Shown here: positions 15,169 through 24,490 of the stretch, piece by piece
How positions within the stretch are numbered: position 1 is the first letter of the stretch
Layout: each line of letters starts with the position of its first letter
NCBI GenBank assembly: GCA_025060245.1
Contig: JANXCP010000014.1
Location: 1 to 35,583, forward strand
Origin: Thermoanaerobaculum sp.
GTDB taxonomy: Bacteria > Acidobacteriota > Thermoanaerobaculia > Thermoanaerobaculales > Thermoanaerobaculaceae
Direction of reading: 5' to 3'
DNA length: 35,583 nucleotides
Notes under the pieces: model-generated
What the model was told of the DNA's origin: nothing
The model's input: the letters and a program-made list of their open reading frames with translations, nothing else
Databases searched by the model: none
Translations under genes and position numbers: made by a program

Positions 15169-17343
15169 ATGGAAGTCACCGAAAGCGTCACCCTGGAAGG
15201 AAGATCCCTGGAGTTTGAAGTTGGAAAGCTCGCCAAGCAGGCCGATGGGGCCTGCTTGGTTCGTTATGGGGAAACGGTGGTGCTGGTCACCGCCTGCTTT
15301 GCCAAAGAACCCCGGCTGGGGGTGGATTTCCTGCCCCTTACCGTGGATTACCGGGAGTACACCTATGCCGGCGGGCGCATCCCCGGGGGCTGGTTCAAGC
15401 GGGAGGGGCGGCCCACGGAAAAGGAAATTCTCACCGCCCGTCTCATTGACCGGCCATTGCGACCGCTGTTCCCTGCCGGCTTTCGCCAGGAAACGCAGAT
15501 CATTGGCACGGTGCTCTCCGCCGATGGCGCCAACGACCCGGACGTGCTCGCCATCAACGCCGCTTCTACCGCCTTGATGGTCTCCGCCTGCCCCTTCGCC
15601 ACCCCCGTGGGAGCAGTACGGGTGGGGTTGGTGGACGGGCACTTCGTCATCAACCCCACCCACGAGCAACGGGGCCAGGCGCACCTGGACATCGTCGTTG
15701 CCGGGACGGACGAAGCGGTGGTGATGGTGGAGGCGGGGGCGCGGGAGGTGCCGGAATCGGCGATCCTTGACGCCATTGATCTGGCGCACCACCATATCCG
15801 GCAGCTCATCCGGGCGCAATGGGCGCTGGTGGAGAAGGTGGGAAAGCCTAAGCTGGCCTGGCAACCCCCTCAGGATCCATGGCCAGCGGAGTTTGAGGCG
15901 TCGCTTCGGCAGCAGTTTGCCGAAGCCTTAGACCATGCCCTGCGGGTTCGCGGCAAGCTGGCGCAGAAGAAGGCCATTGAGGCAGTGGAGCTGCAGGCGG
16001 TTGAGAGCCTGCCGGAGGACCAGCGAGGGGAGCAGGCCCCCTGGGCAGTGGCGATCATCCATCGCATGGTGAAGGACCAGTTCCGGCGGGCGGTGCTGGA
16101 GCAATCCGAGCGCCTGGACGGGCGCGCCTTCAACGAGATCCGCCCGGTGACCTGTGAGGTGGGGCTGTTGCCCAGGACCCACGGCTCGGCCTTGTTCACC
16201 CGCGGGGAAACCCAAGCGCTGGTCACCTGCACCTTGGGCACCTCGGAGGATGTGCAGATCATTGAGGCCTTAGAAGGGGAAACCCAACAGCGCTTCATGC
16301 TGCACTACAACTTTCCCCCCTTTTCGGTGGGCGAGGTGCGCCCGCTGCGCGGACCCTCCCGCCGAGAGATCGGCCACGGCAACCTGGCGCGGAGGGCATT
16401 GGCGCCGGTGATCCCTTCCCAGGACTCCTTCCCCTATACCTTGCGCGTGGTCTCGGACATCCTGGAGTCCAACGGCTCCTCCTCCATGGCGACGGTTTGT
16501 GGGGGAACCTTGGCCCTGATGGACGCCGGGGTGCCCATCACCCAGCCGGTGGCGGGGATTGCCATGGGGCTGGTCTCCGATGGTACACGGCACGCGGTGC
16601 TCACGGACATCGCCGGCCAGGAGGATCACTACGGGGACATGGACTTCAAGGTGGCCGGCACCAAAGACGGCGTCACAGCCCTGCAAATGGACATTAAGGT
16701 TTCTGGGCTGTCCCGGGAAGTGCTGGAACGGGCCCTGGAGCAGGCCCGCCAGGCGCGGCTGCAGCTATTGGAGATCATGACCGCCACCATTCCCGCTCCG
16801 CGCCCCGACATCTCCCCCTACGCCCCGCGGATCCTCAACGTCTACATTGACCCCGACAAGATCCGCGATGTCATTGGCCCCGGCGGCAAGACCATCCGCG
16901 CCATCTGCGAGCAGACGGGAGCTCGCATCACCATTGAGGACGACGGCCGAGTGGAGATCGCGTCGCCCGATTTGGAGGCGGCGCAACAGGCACGCCGGAT
17001 CATTGAGAACCTCACGCGCCAAGTGCAAGTGGGGGAAATTTTTGAGGGAACGGTGAAGCGCATTGAACCCTACGGGGCGTTTGTGGAGATCTTGCCCAAC
17101 CAGGACGGCCTGCTGCACATTTCCGAAATTGCCCACGAGCGCATTCGCGAGGTCACCGACGTGCTGAAGCTGGGTGACAAGGTAAAGGTGAAGGTCATAG
17201 GCATTGATGCCCAGGACCGCATCAAGTTGTCCCGCAAAGCCCTCCTGGCACCCCCGCCGGCGGGGCAAGGTGGGGACCGGGGGCGACCGGAACGGGGTGG
17301 TGGGCAACCCCGCGGCAGCGGCAGGCCTCCCCGGCGCCCTTAA
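15169..17343 (+). CDS. pnp: polynucleotide phosphorylase
   Basis: The phosphate-dependent 3'-to-5' exoribonuclease of RNA decay, active as a trimer. The 724-residue protein has the first RNase PH-like domain with the YREYTYAGGRIPGG signature, a helical linker, and the second RNase PH-like domain. The latter holds FFSVGEVRPLRGPSRREIGHGN-like sequence and SSMATVCGGTLALMDAGV. A KH domain (DKIRDVIGPGGKTIRAI) and an S1 domain (FEGTVKRIEPYGAFVEILPN) follow. The last 30 residues are rich in Gly, Pro and Arg. TAAGGAG precedes the ATG. It ends the rimP operon; no convincing terminator is seen between it and the S46 gene. Confidence 0.98.
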   Translation: MEVTESVTLEGRSLEFEVGKLAKQADGACLVRYGETVVLVTACFAKEPRLGVDFLPLTVDYREYTYAGGRIPGGWFKREGRPTEKEILTARLIDRPLRPLFPAGFRQETQIIGTVLSADGANDPDVLAINAASTALMVSACPFATPVGAVRVGLVDGHFVINPTHEQRGQAHLDIVVAGTDEAVVMVEAGAREVPESAILDAIDLAHHHIRQLIRAQWALVEKVGKPKLAWQPPQDPWPAEFEASLRQQFAEALDHALRVRGKLAQKKAIEAVELQAVESLPEDQRGEQAPWAVAIIHRMVKDQFRRAVLEQSERLDGRAFNEIRPVTCEVGLLPRTHGSALFTRGETQALVTCTLGTSEDVQIIEALEGETQQRFMLHYNFPPFSVGEVRPLRGPSRREIGHGNLARRALAPVIPSQDSFPYTLRVVSDILESNGSSSMATVCGGTLALMDAGVPITQPVAGIAMGLVSDGTRHAVLTDIAGQEDHYGDMDFKVAGTKDGVTALQMDIKVSGLSREVLERALEQARQARLQLLEIMTATIPAPRPDISPYAPRILNVYIDPDKIRDVIGPGGKTIRAICEQTGARITIEDDGRVEIASPDLEAAQQARRIIENLTRQVQVGEIFEGTVKRIEPYGAFVEILPNQDGLLHISEIAHERIREVTDVLKLGDKVKVKVIGIDAQDRIKLSRKALLAPPPAGQGGDRGRPERGGGQPRGSGRPPRRP

Positions 17344-17406
17344 GCCTTTCCCGCCTACCCGGTGGGCGCAAAACCTGAACAGTCAAGGCGGCGTAAGCTG
17401 CACCGA

Positions 17407-17425
17407 GGGCCGGCTACCCCGGCCC
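17407..17425 (+). promoter_or_regulatory. hairpin abutting the ribosome-binding site of the S46 gene
   Basis: GGGCCGG and CCGGCCC form a seven-pair stem around CTACC. It ends directly at the AAGGGAGGA ribosome-binding site (17426-17434). It may keep the site free or respond to temperature or a factor; no T-run follows. Confidence 0.38.
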
Positions 17426-17437
17426 AAGGGAGGATCT

Positions 17438-19501
17438 ATGAAACCGGTTCTTACCATGCTCTTCGCCTGCACCCTGGTCACCGCACTGGCGACGGCCGAA
17501 GAAGGTATGTGGACCTTTGATAACCCGCCAACCAAACAGTTGGCGGAAAAGTACGGCTTCACCCCGACCCAGGAATGGCTGGACCACCTGCGCCTGTCCT
17601 CGGTGCGCTTTAACGATGGGGGGAGCGGATCCTTCGTTTCTCCCACGGGGCTGGTGTTGACCAATCACCACGTGGCCTTGGGCCAGCTGCAGAAGGTTTC
17701 CTCGCCGCAAAAGGACTACGTGGCGGATGGGTTTTTGGCCCGTACCCCAGAGGAGGAGCTGCGCTGTCCAGACCTGGAGCTGAACGTCTTGGTGTCCATG
17801 GAGAACGTCACCGAGCGGGTGCTGGCGGCGGTCAAGCCTGGCATGAGCGAGAAGGAGGCCAACGACGCGCGCAAAGCCGCCATCGCCGCCATTGAGAAGG
17901 CCAGCATGGAGCAAACCGGCCTCCGCTCGGATGTGGTCACCCTGTACCACGGTGGGGAGTACTGGCTCTACCGTTACAAGAAGTACACTGACGTGCGCCT
18001 GGTGTTTGCCCCGGAGCAACAGATTGCCTTCTTTGGCGGCGACCCGGACAACTTTACCTACCCCCGCTACGACCTGGATATGGCGCTGTTTCGCGTCTAC
18101 GAGGACGGAAAGCCGGTCAAACCCCAACACTACCTCAAATGGAACCCGAAGGGAGCACAAGAAGGAGAGCTGGTGTTCGTGTCTGGCCACCCAGGCTCCA
18201 CCAACCGCCTGTTCACCCTGGCGCAGCTGGAAACCCTGCGGGATGTGACCTATCCCCTGCGTCTTGCGGGCATTGAGCGGCGCCTGGCCGTGGCGCGAGC
18301 CTACGCCGCCCGGGGAAAGGAGCAGGCGCGACAAGCAGCAGGTATGATCTTTGGCCTGGAAAACTCCAAAAAGGCCCTTTCCGGCGAGTACAAAGGCCTG
18401 AAGGACCCACAACTGATGAACCTCAAGGCGCAGCAGGAACAGGAGCTACGTTCCCGGGTGGCAGCCAATACCGCCTGGCAAAAGGCCTATGGCGATGCCT
18501 GGGCGGCCATTGAAAAGGCGCAGCAGATCTTCCGTGCCCGGGCCAAGGAGTACACTTACCGCAGGCTTTCCGGGTTTCGCCTGCCGGGCATGGCCCTGAA
18601 CATCGTCCAGCTGGTGGCCGAAGTGCAAAAACCCGACGGGGAGCGACTGGACGGCTTCCACGACAGCCAGCTCCCCTCCTTGAAGTTCCGTCTCTTTTCC
18701 CCTGCCCCCGTGTACCCAGAGTTTGAGGAGGTGCTGCTGGCTGATGGGCTGCGGGAGGCTTTGGAGCAACTGGGGCCTAATGATCCCTTCGTCAAGGCGG
18801 CTTTGGCTGGAAAAAGCCCGGAAGAGGTGGCAAAGGAAGCCATTGCCGGTACTCGCCTTGCCGACCCGGAGTTCCGCAAGAAGCTAGTGGAAGGGGGAGT
18901 GGACGCGGTCTCCGCTTCCACCGACCCCCTCATTGCCCTGGCTCGCCGGGTGGATCCCCTGCTGCGGCAAGAGCGCAAGTGGTATGAGGACCAGGTGGAG
19001 TCCGTTGTGCGGGCAGCGGGCGAGAAAATTGGCAAGGCTCGCTTTGCCATCTACGGCAAGACCATGTACCCCGATGCCACCTTTACCTTGCGTCTGGCCT
19101 ATGGCACCGTCACCGGTTACCCCTACAACGGCACCGTGGCCCCACCCAAGACCACCTTTTTCGGCCTCTATGACCGCGCCGCGTCCTTTGATTACAAGCC
19201 ACCTTTCCACCTGCCGCAGCGGTTCTTGGACCGCCGGCAAACCCTCGACCTGGCCACCCCCCTCAACTTCGTCTGCACCTGCGACATCATTGGCGGAAAT
19301 TCCGGCTCCCCCGTGGTCAACCGCAACGGGGAGCTGGTGGGGTTGATCTTTGACGGCAACATTGAAAGCCTGGTGGGCCGTTTCGTCTTTGATCTCACCG
19401 CCAACCGCGCCGTGGCCGTGCACAGCGCGGGCATGACGGAAGCCTTGCGCAAGCTCTACGACGCGGAGTTCTTGCTGCAGGAGCTCCTGGCCCAGCGCTA
19501 G
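17438..19501 (+). CDS. S46 dipeptidyl-peptidase, DPP7-like specificity
   Basis: An exported serine peptidase that removes dipeptides from peptide N-termini. The 687-residue length is about that of the known DPP7/DPP11/BII enzymes. A signal peptide is present (MKPVLTMLFACTLVTALATA, cleaved near residue 20). The chymotrypsin-like triad is visible: His78 in TNHHVA, Asp214 in PRYDLDMALF, and Ser622 in GGNSGSP. The residue 18 positions after the Ser, which is Arg in the acid-specific DPP11 of Porphyromonas, is Gly640 here. That points to hydrophobic or broad P1 preference. The start has AAGGGAGGA upstream; the frame opens further left, but that part overlaps pnp. S46 enzymes serve peptide-feeding bacteria, matching the M28 peptidase nearby. 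Confidence 0.92.
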   Translation: MKPVLTMLFACTLVTALATAEEGMWTFDNPPTKQLAEKYGFTPTQEWLDHLRLSSVRFNDGGSGSFVSPTGLVLTNHHVALGQLQKVSSPQKDYVADGFLARTPEEELRCPDLELNVLVSMENVTERVLAAVKPGMSEKEANDARKAAIAAIEKASMEQTGLRSDVVTLYHGGEYWLYRYKKYTDVRLVFAPEQQIAFFGGDPDNFTYPRYDLDMALFRVYEDGKPVKPQHYLKWNPKGAQEGELVFVSGHPGSTNRLFTLAQLETLRDVTYPLRLAGIERRLAVARAYAARGKEQARQAAGMIFGLENSKKALSGEYKGLKDPQLMNLKAQQEQELRSRVAANTAWQKAYGDAWAAIEKAQQIFRARAKEYTYRRLSGFRLPGMALNIVQLVAEVQKPDGERLDGFHDSQLPSLKFRLFSPAPVYPEFEEVLLADGLREALEQLGPNDPFVKAALAGKSPEEVAKEAIAGTRLADPEFRKKLVEGGVDAVSASTDPLIALARRVDPLLRQERKWYEDQVESVVRAAGEKIGKARFAIYGKTMYPDATFTLRLAYGTVTGYPYNGTVAPPKTTFFGLYDRAASFDYKPPFHLPQRFLDRRQTLDLATPLNFVCTCDIIGGNSGSPVVNRNGELVGLIFDGNIESLVGRFVFDLTANRAVAVHSAGMTEALRKLYDAEFLLQELLAQR

Positions 19502-19537
19502 GGGCGCTGCCGTTCCTGTTCTTTTCGGGCCGAGGGG

Positions 19538-19543
19538 TATACT
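19538..19543 (+). promoter_or_regulatory. -10 box before the glycosyltransferase relic
   Basis: TATACT preceded by GGGG is the same string as in the rimP promoter. It lies nine bases before an ATG at 19553. No good -35 box is seen. If it is still active it would transcribe the decayed gene. Confidence 0.38.
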
Positions 19544-19552
19544 TCCCCACCC

Positions 19553-21413
19553 ATGGAAGGTGCCCCTCGGGCCCAGTACGTCGTACAGATGGTTGGCCTC
19601 GTGGGGCACGCCCCGAGAGCCAGCCGTAGAGGTGGCGAAGAAGTTCCCGGTGGGCCCTGAGTTCACCCCGCTGCGCCAACGTACGGGGCATTCCTTTGCT
19701 TTCCCCGGTGGGGAAAAAGCCGCGAAGGTGCAGGAGGCCTTTTGGGCCCTTGCCCTGCGCGACCCGGGCCTTGCCATGGTCTTCTGGCCATGGCACCGGC
19801 CCTCTTGGCCCTAGGTTCGCGCTTTTTCAGCCCCAACCAGGTCTGCTACGCCCAGGTGGCGCGGGAAATGGTGGAACGCAAGGACTGGGCGGTGCCGCAT
19901 CTGGATGGCCAGCCCTGGCTCAACAAGCCACCCCTCTTCCACTGGCTGGCGGCCCTCACCTCCAGCGCCTTAGGTTGGGATTTCCCCGCCGCGGTGTTGC
20001 TCAATAGCCTGCTAGCCGGCCTCACCGCCTGGCTCATTGCCCACTCCGCAGGCAAAGAACACCCCCAGAGGGGTTTGGTGGCAGGGGCGGTGTACCTCAC
20101 CATGTTCCTCCCCCAGGCGGTGGCCCGGACGGGCTCACCGATGGTCTGCTCACCCTCCTCACCACCGCCGCGCTGGTGGTCATCCTCACCGGACCCCCCA
20201 CTGGCCGGTCAAGGGGGCTGCTGTTGGGTCTGGCAAGCCTCATGAACGGGCCAGTGGCGCCCTGGGGGTTGACTTTGGCCCTGGGCGGTTACCTGCCGCA
20301 GCTGGTGCACCAGTTCCTCGGGTACGAGGTCCTTTCCCGCGCCGTGGACCAGTGGAACATCAGCGAGCCCTGGTGGATGCTGCTGGTGTACCTCTGGCTG
20401 GCCACCTGCCCAAGGAGCGGCTTGCTACTTCGGTTTGACCCTTTTTGCCCTGGCGGCGGCCCGGGGCAAGCTCCCCCGTTACGTGTTGCCGGTTCTGCCC
20501 GTAGCGATCCTGTGGATCCGCTGCCACCTCACGCCATCGGGGTTTCCACCACCCCTGGTTGGGGGCGACGGTGGGTGCCCCTCGCATTCTTGGGGCCAGG
20601 CCGCTACCCCTGGTGGCGGCTGGGGCCTTGGCCCAACACCCCATCAAGCCCTTCCTTCCCTCCTGGTTTGTTCCCTCGCTCCTCGGGGTGGCGGCGCTCT
20701 TGCTGGGGCTCTGCTCTCTTGCCGCCAGGGGTAGGGACGGGAGGCCGTGGCCGGGCTCCTGGTGGGCTCCCCGGCGGTGCGGGCGGGCCTGGATTTGTGG
20801 CTGTTCCCCGCTTTGGAGCGCACCAAGTTTGAACGGCGGGGGCCACAGCCATCCAACGCCACCTGCCGGTACAGGGCAGGCCCATCTCCCACGGGGGTTT
20901 CCTCAAGCCTTCCTGTTTGACGGTGTTCGGGGGTGGACCGGCACCCACAGCCGGCAGGCCTTGCTGGCAATCGCGGAGCAAACTGCACGGCAAGGACCAA
21001 TGGTGGTGGCCTGTGACACGTACTGGGGGGATGTGAACGGGGCGGCGGCTGCTGGCCTAGCTGCCCGGCGGGTGTTCGCGGTGGAAGGGTGGACCGAGGC
21101 GGGGTTTGAGCCGGCGCGGTTGACTGGGTTCATCCTGGAGCCGGTCAGCTGGCCGGTGCGCTTTGACGACTTTGACCACACCCCGACCGGTGAACAGGGG
21201 TTTTTTATGGGCCAGCTCCTGCCGCGTGGGGGTGGCCAAACTGGGCGAGCAAGGGCAAGTGGTAAAGCCTTTGACTCCGTTCACCAACGACGGGCCACCG
21301 CTGGCGATGAAGGTGCAGCGGTGGCGGGAACCGGCCACAGACCAGGCACGTGCCCCCTGCCCAAGGCGGCTGCAGCTCCTGGCCGCCTCGCCGTGGCTGC
21401 CGACAAAAGCTAA
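19553..21413 (+). pseudogene. decayed ArnT/PMT-type membrane glycosyltransferase
   Basis: The stretch encodes recognisable pieces of one polytopic glycosyltransferase scattered over three frames. About 19790-20135 (frame 2) has VCYAQVAREMVERKDW and LNKPPLFHWLAALTS, the ArnT/PMT N-terminal pattern. About 20131-20430 (frame 1) has GLTDGLLTLLTTAALVVIL and a LGYEVLSRAVDQWN segment. About 20432-20540 (frame 2) has LFALAAARGKLPRYVLPVLP, also characteristic. About 20541-20740 (frame 3) has hydrophobic helices. About 20745-20840 is frame 2, 20900-21230 is frame 3 and 21230-21412 is frame 1, the soluble tail. At least five frame changes are needed. The acidic DxD/DE position before the conserved Tyr reads SPNQV, so even the catalytic residue seems lost. 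The N-terminal 80 codons are unclear. All neighbours are intact, which argues for decay rather than poor sequence. Confidence 0.75.
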
Positions 21414-21441
21414 GGGTGAGGCAGCCCCGGTTAGCCGTGGT

Positions 21442-21606
21442 TTAGCTCTTGCGCGAGGTCTTGGCGTAAAAGGCAGAGAACACTCGTTCCACTTTTTCCG
21501 ATTTGCACTCAGGGCACTGCACCTTGCTCTGTTCGCGTTCTTGCACGCTCGCCCTCACTTCAAACCGCTTCTTACAATCCTGGCAGGCGTACTCGTACAC
21601 GGGCAT
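21442..21606 (-). CDS. FmdB-family zinc ribbon protein
   Basis: A 54-residue protein opening with MPVYEYACQDCKKRFEV and containing a second Cys pair in CPECKSEKVERVF, the FmdB putative regulatory domain. The four Cys (CxxC ... CxxC) should bind one zinc. The role of these small proteins is mostly unknown, and a regulatory function was proposed from the fmd operon of methylotrophs. The ATG has GGGAGG upstream, directly beside a seven-pair hairpin. The frame opens into the upstream gap, but only the part from this ATG matches the family. It lies downstream of the asparaginase gene on the same strand, after a possible weak terminator. Confidence 0.88.
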   Translation of the reverse strand: MPVYEYACQDCKKRFEVRASVQEREQSKVQCPECKSEKVERVFSAFYAKTSRKS

Positions 21607-21617
21607 ACACACCTCCC

Positions 21618-21637
21618 GGTCGGTGCACCTACCGACC
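21618..21637 (-). promoter_or_regulatory. hairpin abutting the ribosome-binding site of the FmdB gene
   Basis: GGTCGGT and ACCGACC form a perfect seven-pair stem with a six-base loop. On the minus strand it ends exactly where the GGGAGG ribosome-binding site (21617-21612) begins. Confidence 0.4.
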
Positions 21638-21644
21638 TTGCCAA

Positions 21645-21667
21645 GAAAAAAATGGCGAAATTTTGCC
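21645..21667 (-). terminator. possible weak terminator of the asparaginase gene
   Basis: On the minus strand the near-palindrome GGCAAAATTTCGCC is followed by A and a run of seven T. The stem has a mismatch and little room for a loop, so termination may be weak or the T-run may have another role. Confidence 0.3.
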
Positions 21668-21698
21668 GAATTTGCAATAGGTAAGCTACCCAGAACGC

Positions 21699-22775
21699 CT
21701 AGGGGCTTCTTTTCGGGCGGACGAACAGGTACGCGCACTCCCGCAGCTCTGCCGGCCTCCCCTTTCGCGCCACGGCGTATTTCGTCCCCGACCAAATGCT
21801 GGCAGCCCCCACCTCCCCGTGCACGTTCACCGCGTACAGGATTAGGTTGTTCTTTGGCCGCCCCTGGGGATCCTTCAGGTACGGCTCGCGGGTGGCGCGA
21901 ACCACGCGCTCCAGCGTGGCCAAGCAGGCCTCCTCGGGTGTCTTGCCCTGGCGCATGAACTCCACCACCGTATGGGCCCCCACTACGATGATGTTGGACT
22001 CCCCGTGTCCCGTGGCCCCTGCGGAACCCACCTCGCTGTCGCAGTAAAGGCCGCACCCCACCAGAGGCGAGTCACCGACCCTGCCGGACAACTTAAAAAA
22101 CAGCCCGGAGGTGGTGGTGCAACATCCCACCCGACCCTGGGCGTCCACCGCGGAAAGGTGGATGGTCCCTGTGGGGCGGAAGTACGAATCGCCGTGTTTC
22201 TCGATAAACCACCGGATATCGGGATCCTCAACCGCCTTGGGATCGGGCAGCCAATCGTCATTGGTGGCGGCATTCTCCTTCCAGTACAGCCAAATCTTCC
22301 GGGCACGTTCGGTGAGGAGATTCTCCTCCTTAAACCCATGGGCGAGGGCAAACTTCTTCGCCCCGGCGCCCACCAACAGCACCCGGGTGGTGCGGCGCAT
22401 GACCGTGAGGGCCACCTGGGATGGGTGCTTGATGCCTTCCAGGGCTGCCACGGCACCCGCGCGCATGGTGACCCCGTCCATCACCGCCGCATCCAACTGC
22501 ACCACCCCATCCTCATTGGGCAGGCCCCCATAGCCCACCGTCACGTCCTCGGGGTCCTCCTCCACCAAGCTCACCCCTGCCACCGCCGCCTCCACCGGCA
22601 GGACCCCTGCCTCCATGCGCCGCACCGCTTCCTCCACCGCCTTTAGGCCGTTGCTGGAGGCCACCGCCACGGGCGTGGGCTCCTGCCTGGGCAGCCCTCT
22701 GAATGCCTGGGCGGCGGCCAGGGTCGGAATGGCTACCAGCACCTCCCGTCGGTTCACACCCTTGCCTTGCGTCAT
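21699..22775 (-). CDS. Tat-exported glycosylasparaginase-like Ntn hydrolase
   Basis: A 358-residue member of the asparaginase-2/glycosylasparaginase family, which cleaves N4-(GlcNAc)-asparagine or beta-aspartyl bonds. The N-terminus has VNRREVLVAIPTLAAAQAF, a twin-arginine signal, so it should be exported folded. The nucleophile Thr204 in GTIHLSAVD would become the first residue of the beta chain after self-cleavage. Typical downstream motifs are TTTSGLFFKLSGRVGDSP, GCGLYCDSEVGSAGATGHGE and the GHGES segment. I chose the ATG at 22775 because GGGAGGGG precedes it; one at 22808 also is in frame. It is divergent from the amidohydrolase gene. The family covers glycosylasparaginases and isoaspartyl peptidases, and sequence alone does not decide between them, though the motifs resemble the former more. 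Confidence 0.88.
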   Translation of the reverse strand: MTQGKGVNRREVLVAIPTLAAAQAFRGLPRQEPTPVAVASSNGLKAVEEAVRRMEAGVLPVEAAVAGVSLVEEDPEDVTVGYGGLPNEDGVVQLDAAVMDGVTMRAGAVAALEGIKHPSQVALTVMRRTTRVLLVGAGAKKFALAHGFKEENLLTERARKIWLYWKENAATNDDWLPDPKAVEDPDIRWFIEKHGDSYFRPTGTIHLSAVDAQGRVGCCTTTSGLFFKLSGRVGDSPLVGCGLYCDSEVGSAGATGHGESNIIVVGAHTVVEFMRQGKTPEEACLATLERVVRATREPYLKDPQGRPKNNLILYAVNVHGEVGAASIWSGTKYAVARKGRPAELRECAYLFVRPKRSP

Positions 22776-22802
22776 GGACCCCTCCCGCTCCAGCTTAGGG
22801 AT

Positions 22803-22831
22803 TTGCAAGGAGACAATGCAAGGGGTACAGT
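22803..22831 (+). promoter_or_regulatory. promoter of the amidohydrolase gene, leaderless
   Basis: TTGCAA (22803-22808) and TACAGT (22826-22831) are 17 bases apart, the latter preceded by GGGG as in the rimP promoter. The GTG at 22838 begins six bases after the -10 box, so the mRNA should start at or next to it. Confidence 0.48.
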
Positions 22832-22837
22832 GAAGCG

Positions 22838-24490
22838 GTGCGCGCCCTGAGGTTAATGCTGATGAGTTTCTTATGCCTTTCCTGCACTCCCCCAGCCCCG
22901 GTGGATCGTCTGTTCGTGGGCGGCATCGTCCACCTGCCCGATCGTCCCCCCCAGCAGCGGGAGGTGGCGGTGGCCGATGGACGGATCGTGGCCCTTGTGG
23001 CGCCTGAGGAAGCCCCTTCTTGGCGTCGCCGGGCGCGGGAGGTGGTGCCCATCCCTCAGGCCCACGTGTACCCGGGCTTCACCGAGAGCCACGGCCACCT
23101 CACCGGGTTCGGGGCGGCTTTGGAGACGGTGGACCTCACCGGCGCTGGGAGTTACCAAGAGGTGATCCAACGACTGGCAGCCAAAGCCCACCAGCTTCCG
23201 CCGGGCAGTTGGGTTCTCGGCCGGGGGTGGGACCAAAACCTGTGGGAGGGCAAGGCCTTTCCCCACCACCGGGAACTGTCCCAGGCCATCCCCCACCACC
23301 CGGTGCTGGCGCGCCGCGTGGACGGGCACGCCCTGCTGGTGAACGAGCACGCGCTGCAGCTGGCGGGTATCACCGCCCAAACCCCGGATCCCCCGGGAGG
23401 GCAGATCCTCCGTGACGCCCAAGGCCAACCCACAGGGGTGTTGGTGGACGCTGCGGGTGATCTGGTGGAGCGGGTCCTACCCCAGCCCAGCGTAGAGGAG
23501 CTGCAGCGGCGTCAGTTGGCTGCTGCCCACCGCTTGGCCTCTTTTGGCATTACCTCTATTCACGATGCGGGTACCACCGCCAGGGAGCTGGAAGCACTGC
23601 GGCTTTTGGCCGGATTGGGCCAACTGCCCATCCGCGTTTACGTAATGCTGGACGGCAGTGATGAGCAGCTGTTGGCGCAGGAGTTGGCCCGCGGGGTGCA
23701 GACCGCTCCGGATGGCATGTTGACGGTGCGCGCGGTGAAGTTGTACGCCGATGGCGCTTTGGGCTCGCGGGGGGCTTGGCTCTCCCAGCCCTATGAAGAT
23801 GCCCCTGGGCAGGTGGGCCTTTCCCTCACCCCGCTTCAACGGCTGCGGGACGTGGTAGCCCGGGCAGCCGCTGCCGGGTTCCAGCCGTGCATTCATGCCA
23901 TCGGCGACGAGGCGGTACATCAGGTCCTCAACCTGTACGAAGAGCTCCTGGCTGGGCGGGCAGCCTCCTTGCGCCCGCGGGTGGAACACGCGCAGGTAGT
24001 ACGGCCCGAAGATGTGCCCCGCTTTGCCCAACTGCAGGTGATCGCCTCGGTCCAGCCCACCCACTGCACCTCCGATATGCCTTGGGCGCCAGAGCGCTTG
24101 GGACCTTCGCGGATCGCCTGGGCATACCGGTGGCGGTCCTTGGTGGATGCCGGTGCTCGCCTTTGCCTGGGTTCCGATGTGCCAGTGGAACATCCCGACC
24201 CACGTCTGGGGATTTGGGCCGCCGTCACCCGCAAAACCCCCCAGGGGCATCCTCCCCAGGGGTGGAATCCGGCGGAGCGCCTCACCCTTGGGGAAGCGGT
24301 GGCCGGGTTCACCCAGTGGGCCGCCTATGCCGCCTTTGAGGAAACGGTGCGGGGGCGTATTGCCCCGGGGATGTGGGCTGATTTGACCATTTTTGATCGC
24401 CCCTTGGAGGAGGGGAACGCGTTGTCCGCCCAGCTGCTGCGCACCGTGGTGGGTGGGAAGGACGTTTTCGTGGCCAGAGGTGGGCCGTGA
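22838..24490 (+). CDS. exported amidohydrolase family 3 (YtcJ-like)
   Basis: A metal-dependent hydrolase of the amidohydrolase superfamily, 550 residues. Metal-site motifs are TESHGH near residue 85 (HxH), CIHAIGDEAV, RVEHAQVV and LGSDVPVEHPDP, with the beta-sandwich halves at both ends (RLFVGGIVHLPD and APGMWADLTIFDR). Such proteins act on amides, ureides or formyl groups, and the substrate cannot be told. The N-terminus RALRLMLMSFLCLSC is a signal sequence, perhaps lipoprotein-like with Cys16, though the box is imperfect. The GTG start is supported by the arginines it adds to the signal and by the promoter spacing; an ATG at 22856 is the alternative. It overlaps the isoaspartyl methyltransferase gene by four bases. 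Confidence 0.88.
   Translation: MRALRLMLMSFLCLSCTPPAPVDRLFVGGIVHLPDRPPQQREVAVADGRIVALVAPEEAPSWRRRAREVVPIPQAHVYPGFTESHGHLTGFGAALETVDLTGAGSYQEVIQRLAAKAHQLPPGSWVLGRGWDQNLWEGKAFPHHRELSQAIPHHPVLARRVDGHALLVNEHALQLAGITAQTPDPPGGQILRDAQGQPTGVLVDAAGDLVERVLPQPSVEELQRRQLAAAHRLASFGITSIHDAGTTARELEALRLLAGLGQLPIRVYVMLDGSDEQLLAQELARGVQTAPDGMLTVRAVKLYADGALGSRGAWLSQPYEDAPGQVGLSLTPLQRLRDVVARAAAAGFQPCIHAIGDEAVHQVLNLYEELLAGRAASLRPRVEHAQVVRPEDVPRFAQLQVIASVQPTHCTSDMPWAPERLGPSRIAWAYRWRSLVDAGARLCLGSDVPVEHPDPRLGIWAAVTRKTPQGHPPQGWNPAERLTLGEAVAGFTQWAAYAAFEETVRGRIAPGMWADLTIFDRPLEEGNALSAQLLRTVVGGKDVFVARGGP

Noticed and set aside
17350-17366. Inverted repeat CGCCTA...TGGGCG after pnp as a terminator
   Set aside because: Six pairs including a G-U, with no T-run after it; too weak to claim.
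19560-19814. Small open frame of 84 codons ahead of the glycosyltransferase pieces
   Set aside because: No recognisable domain and no ribosome-binding site; probably part of the decayed gene's front or chance.
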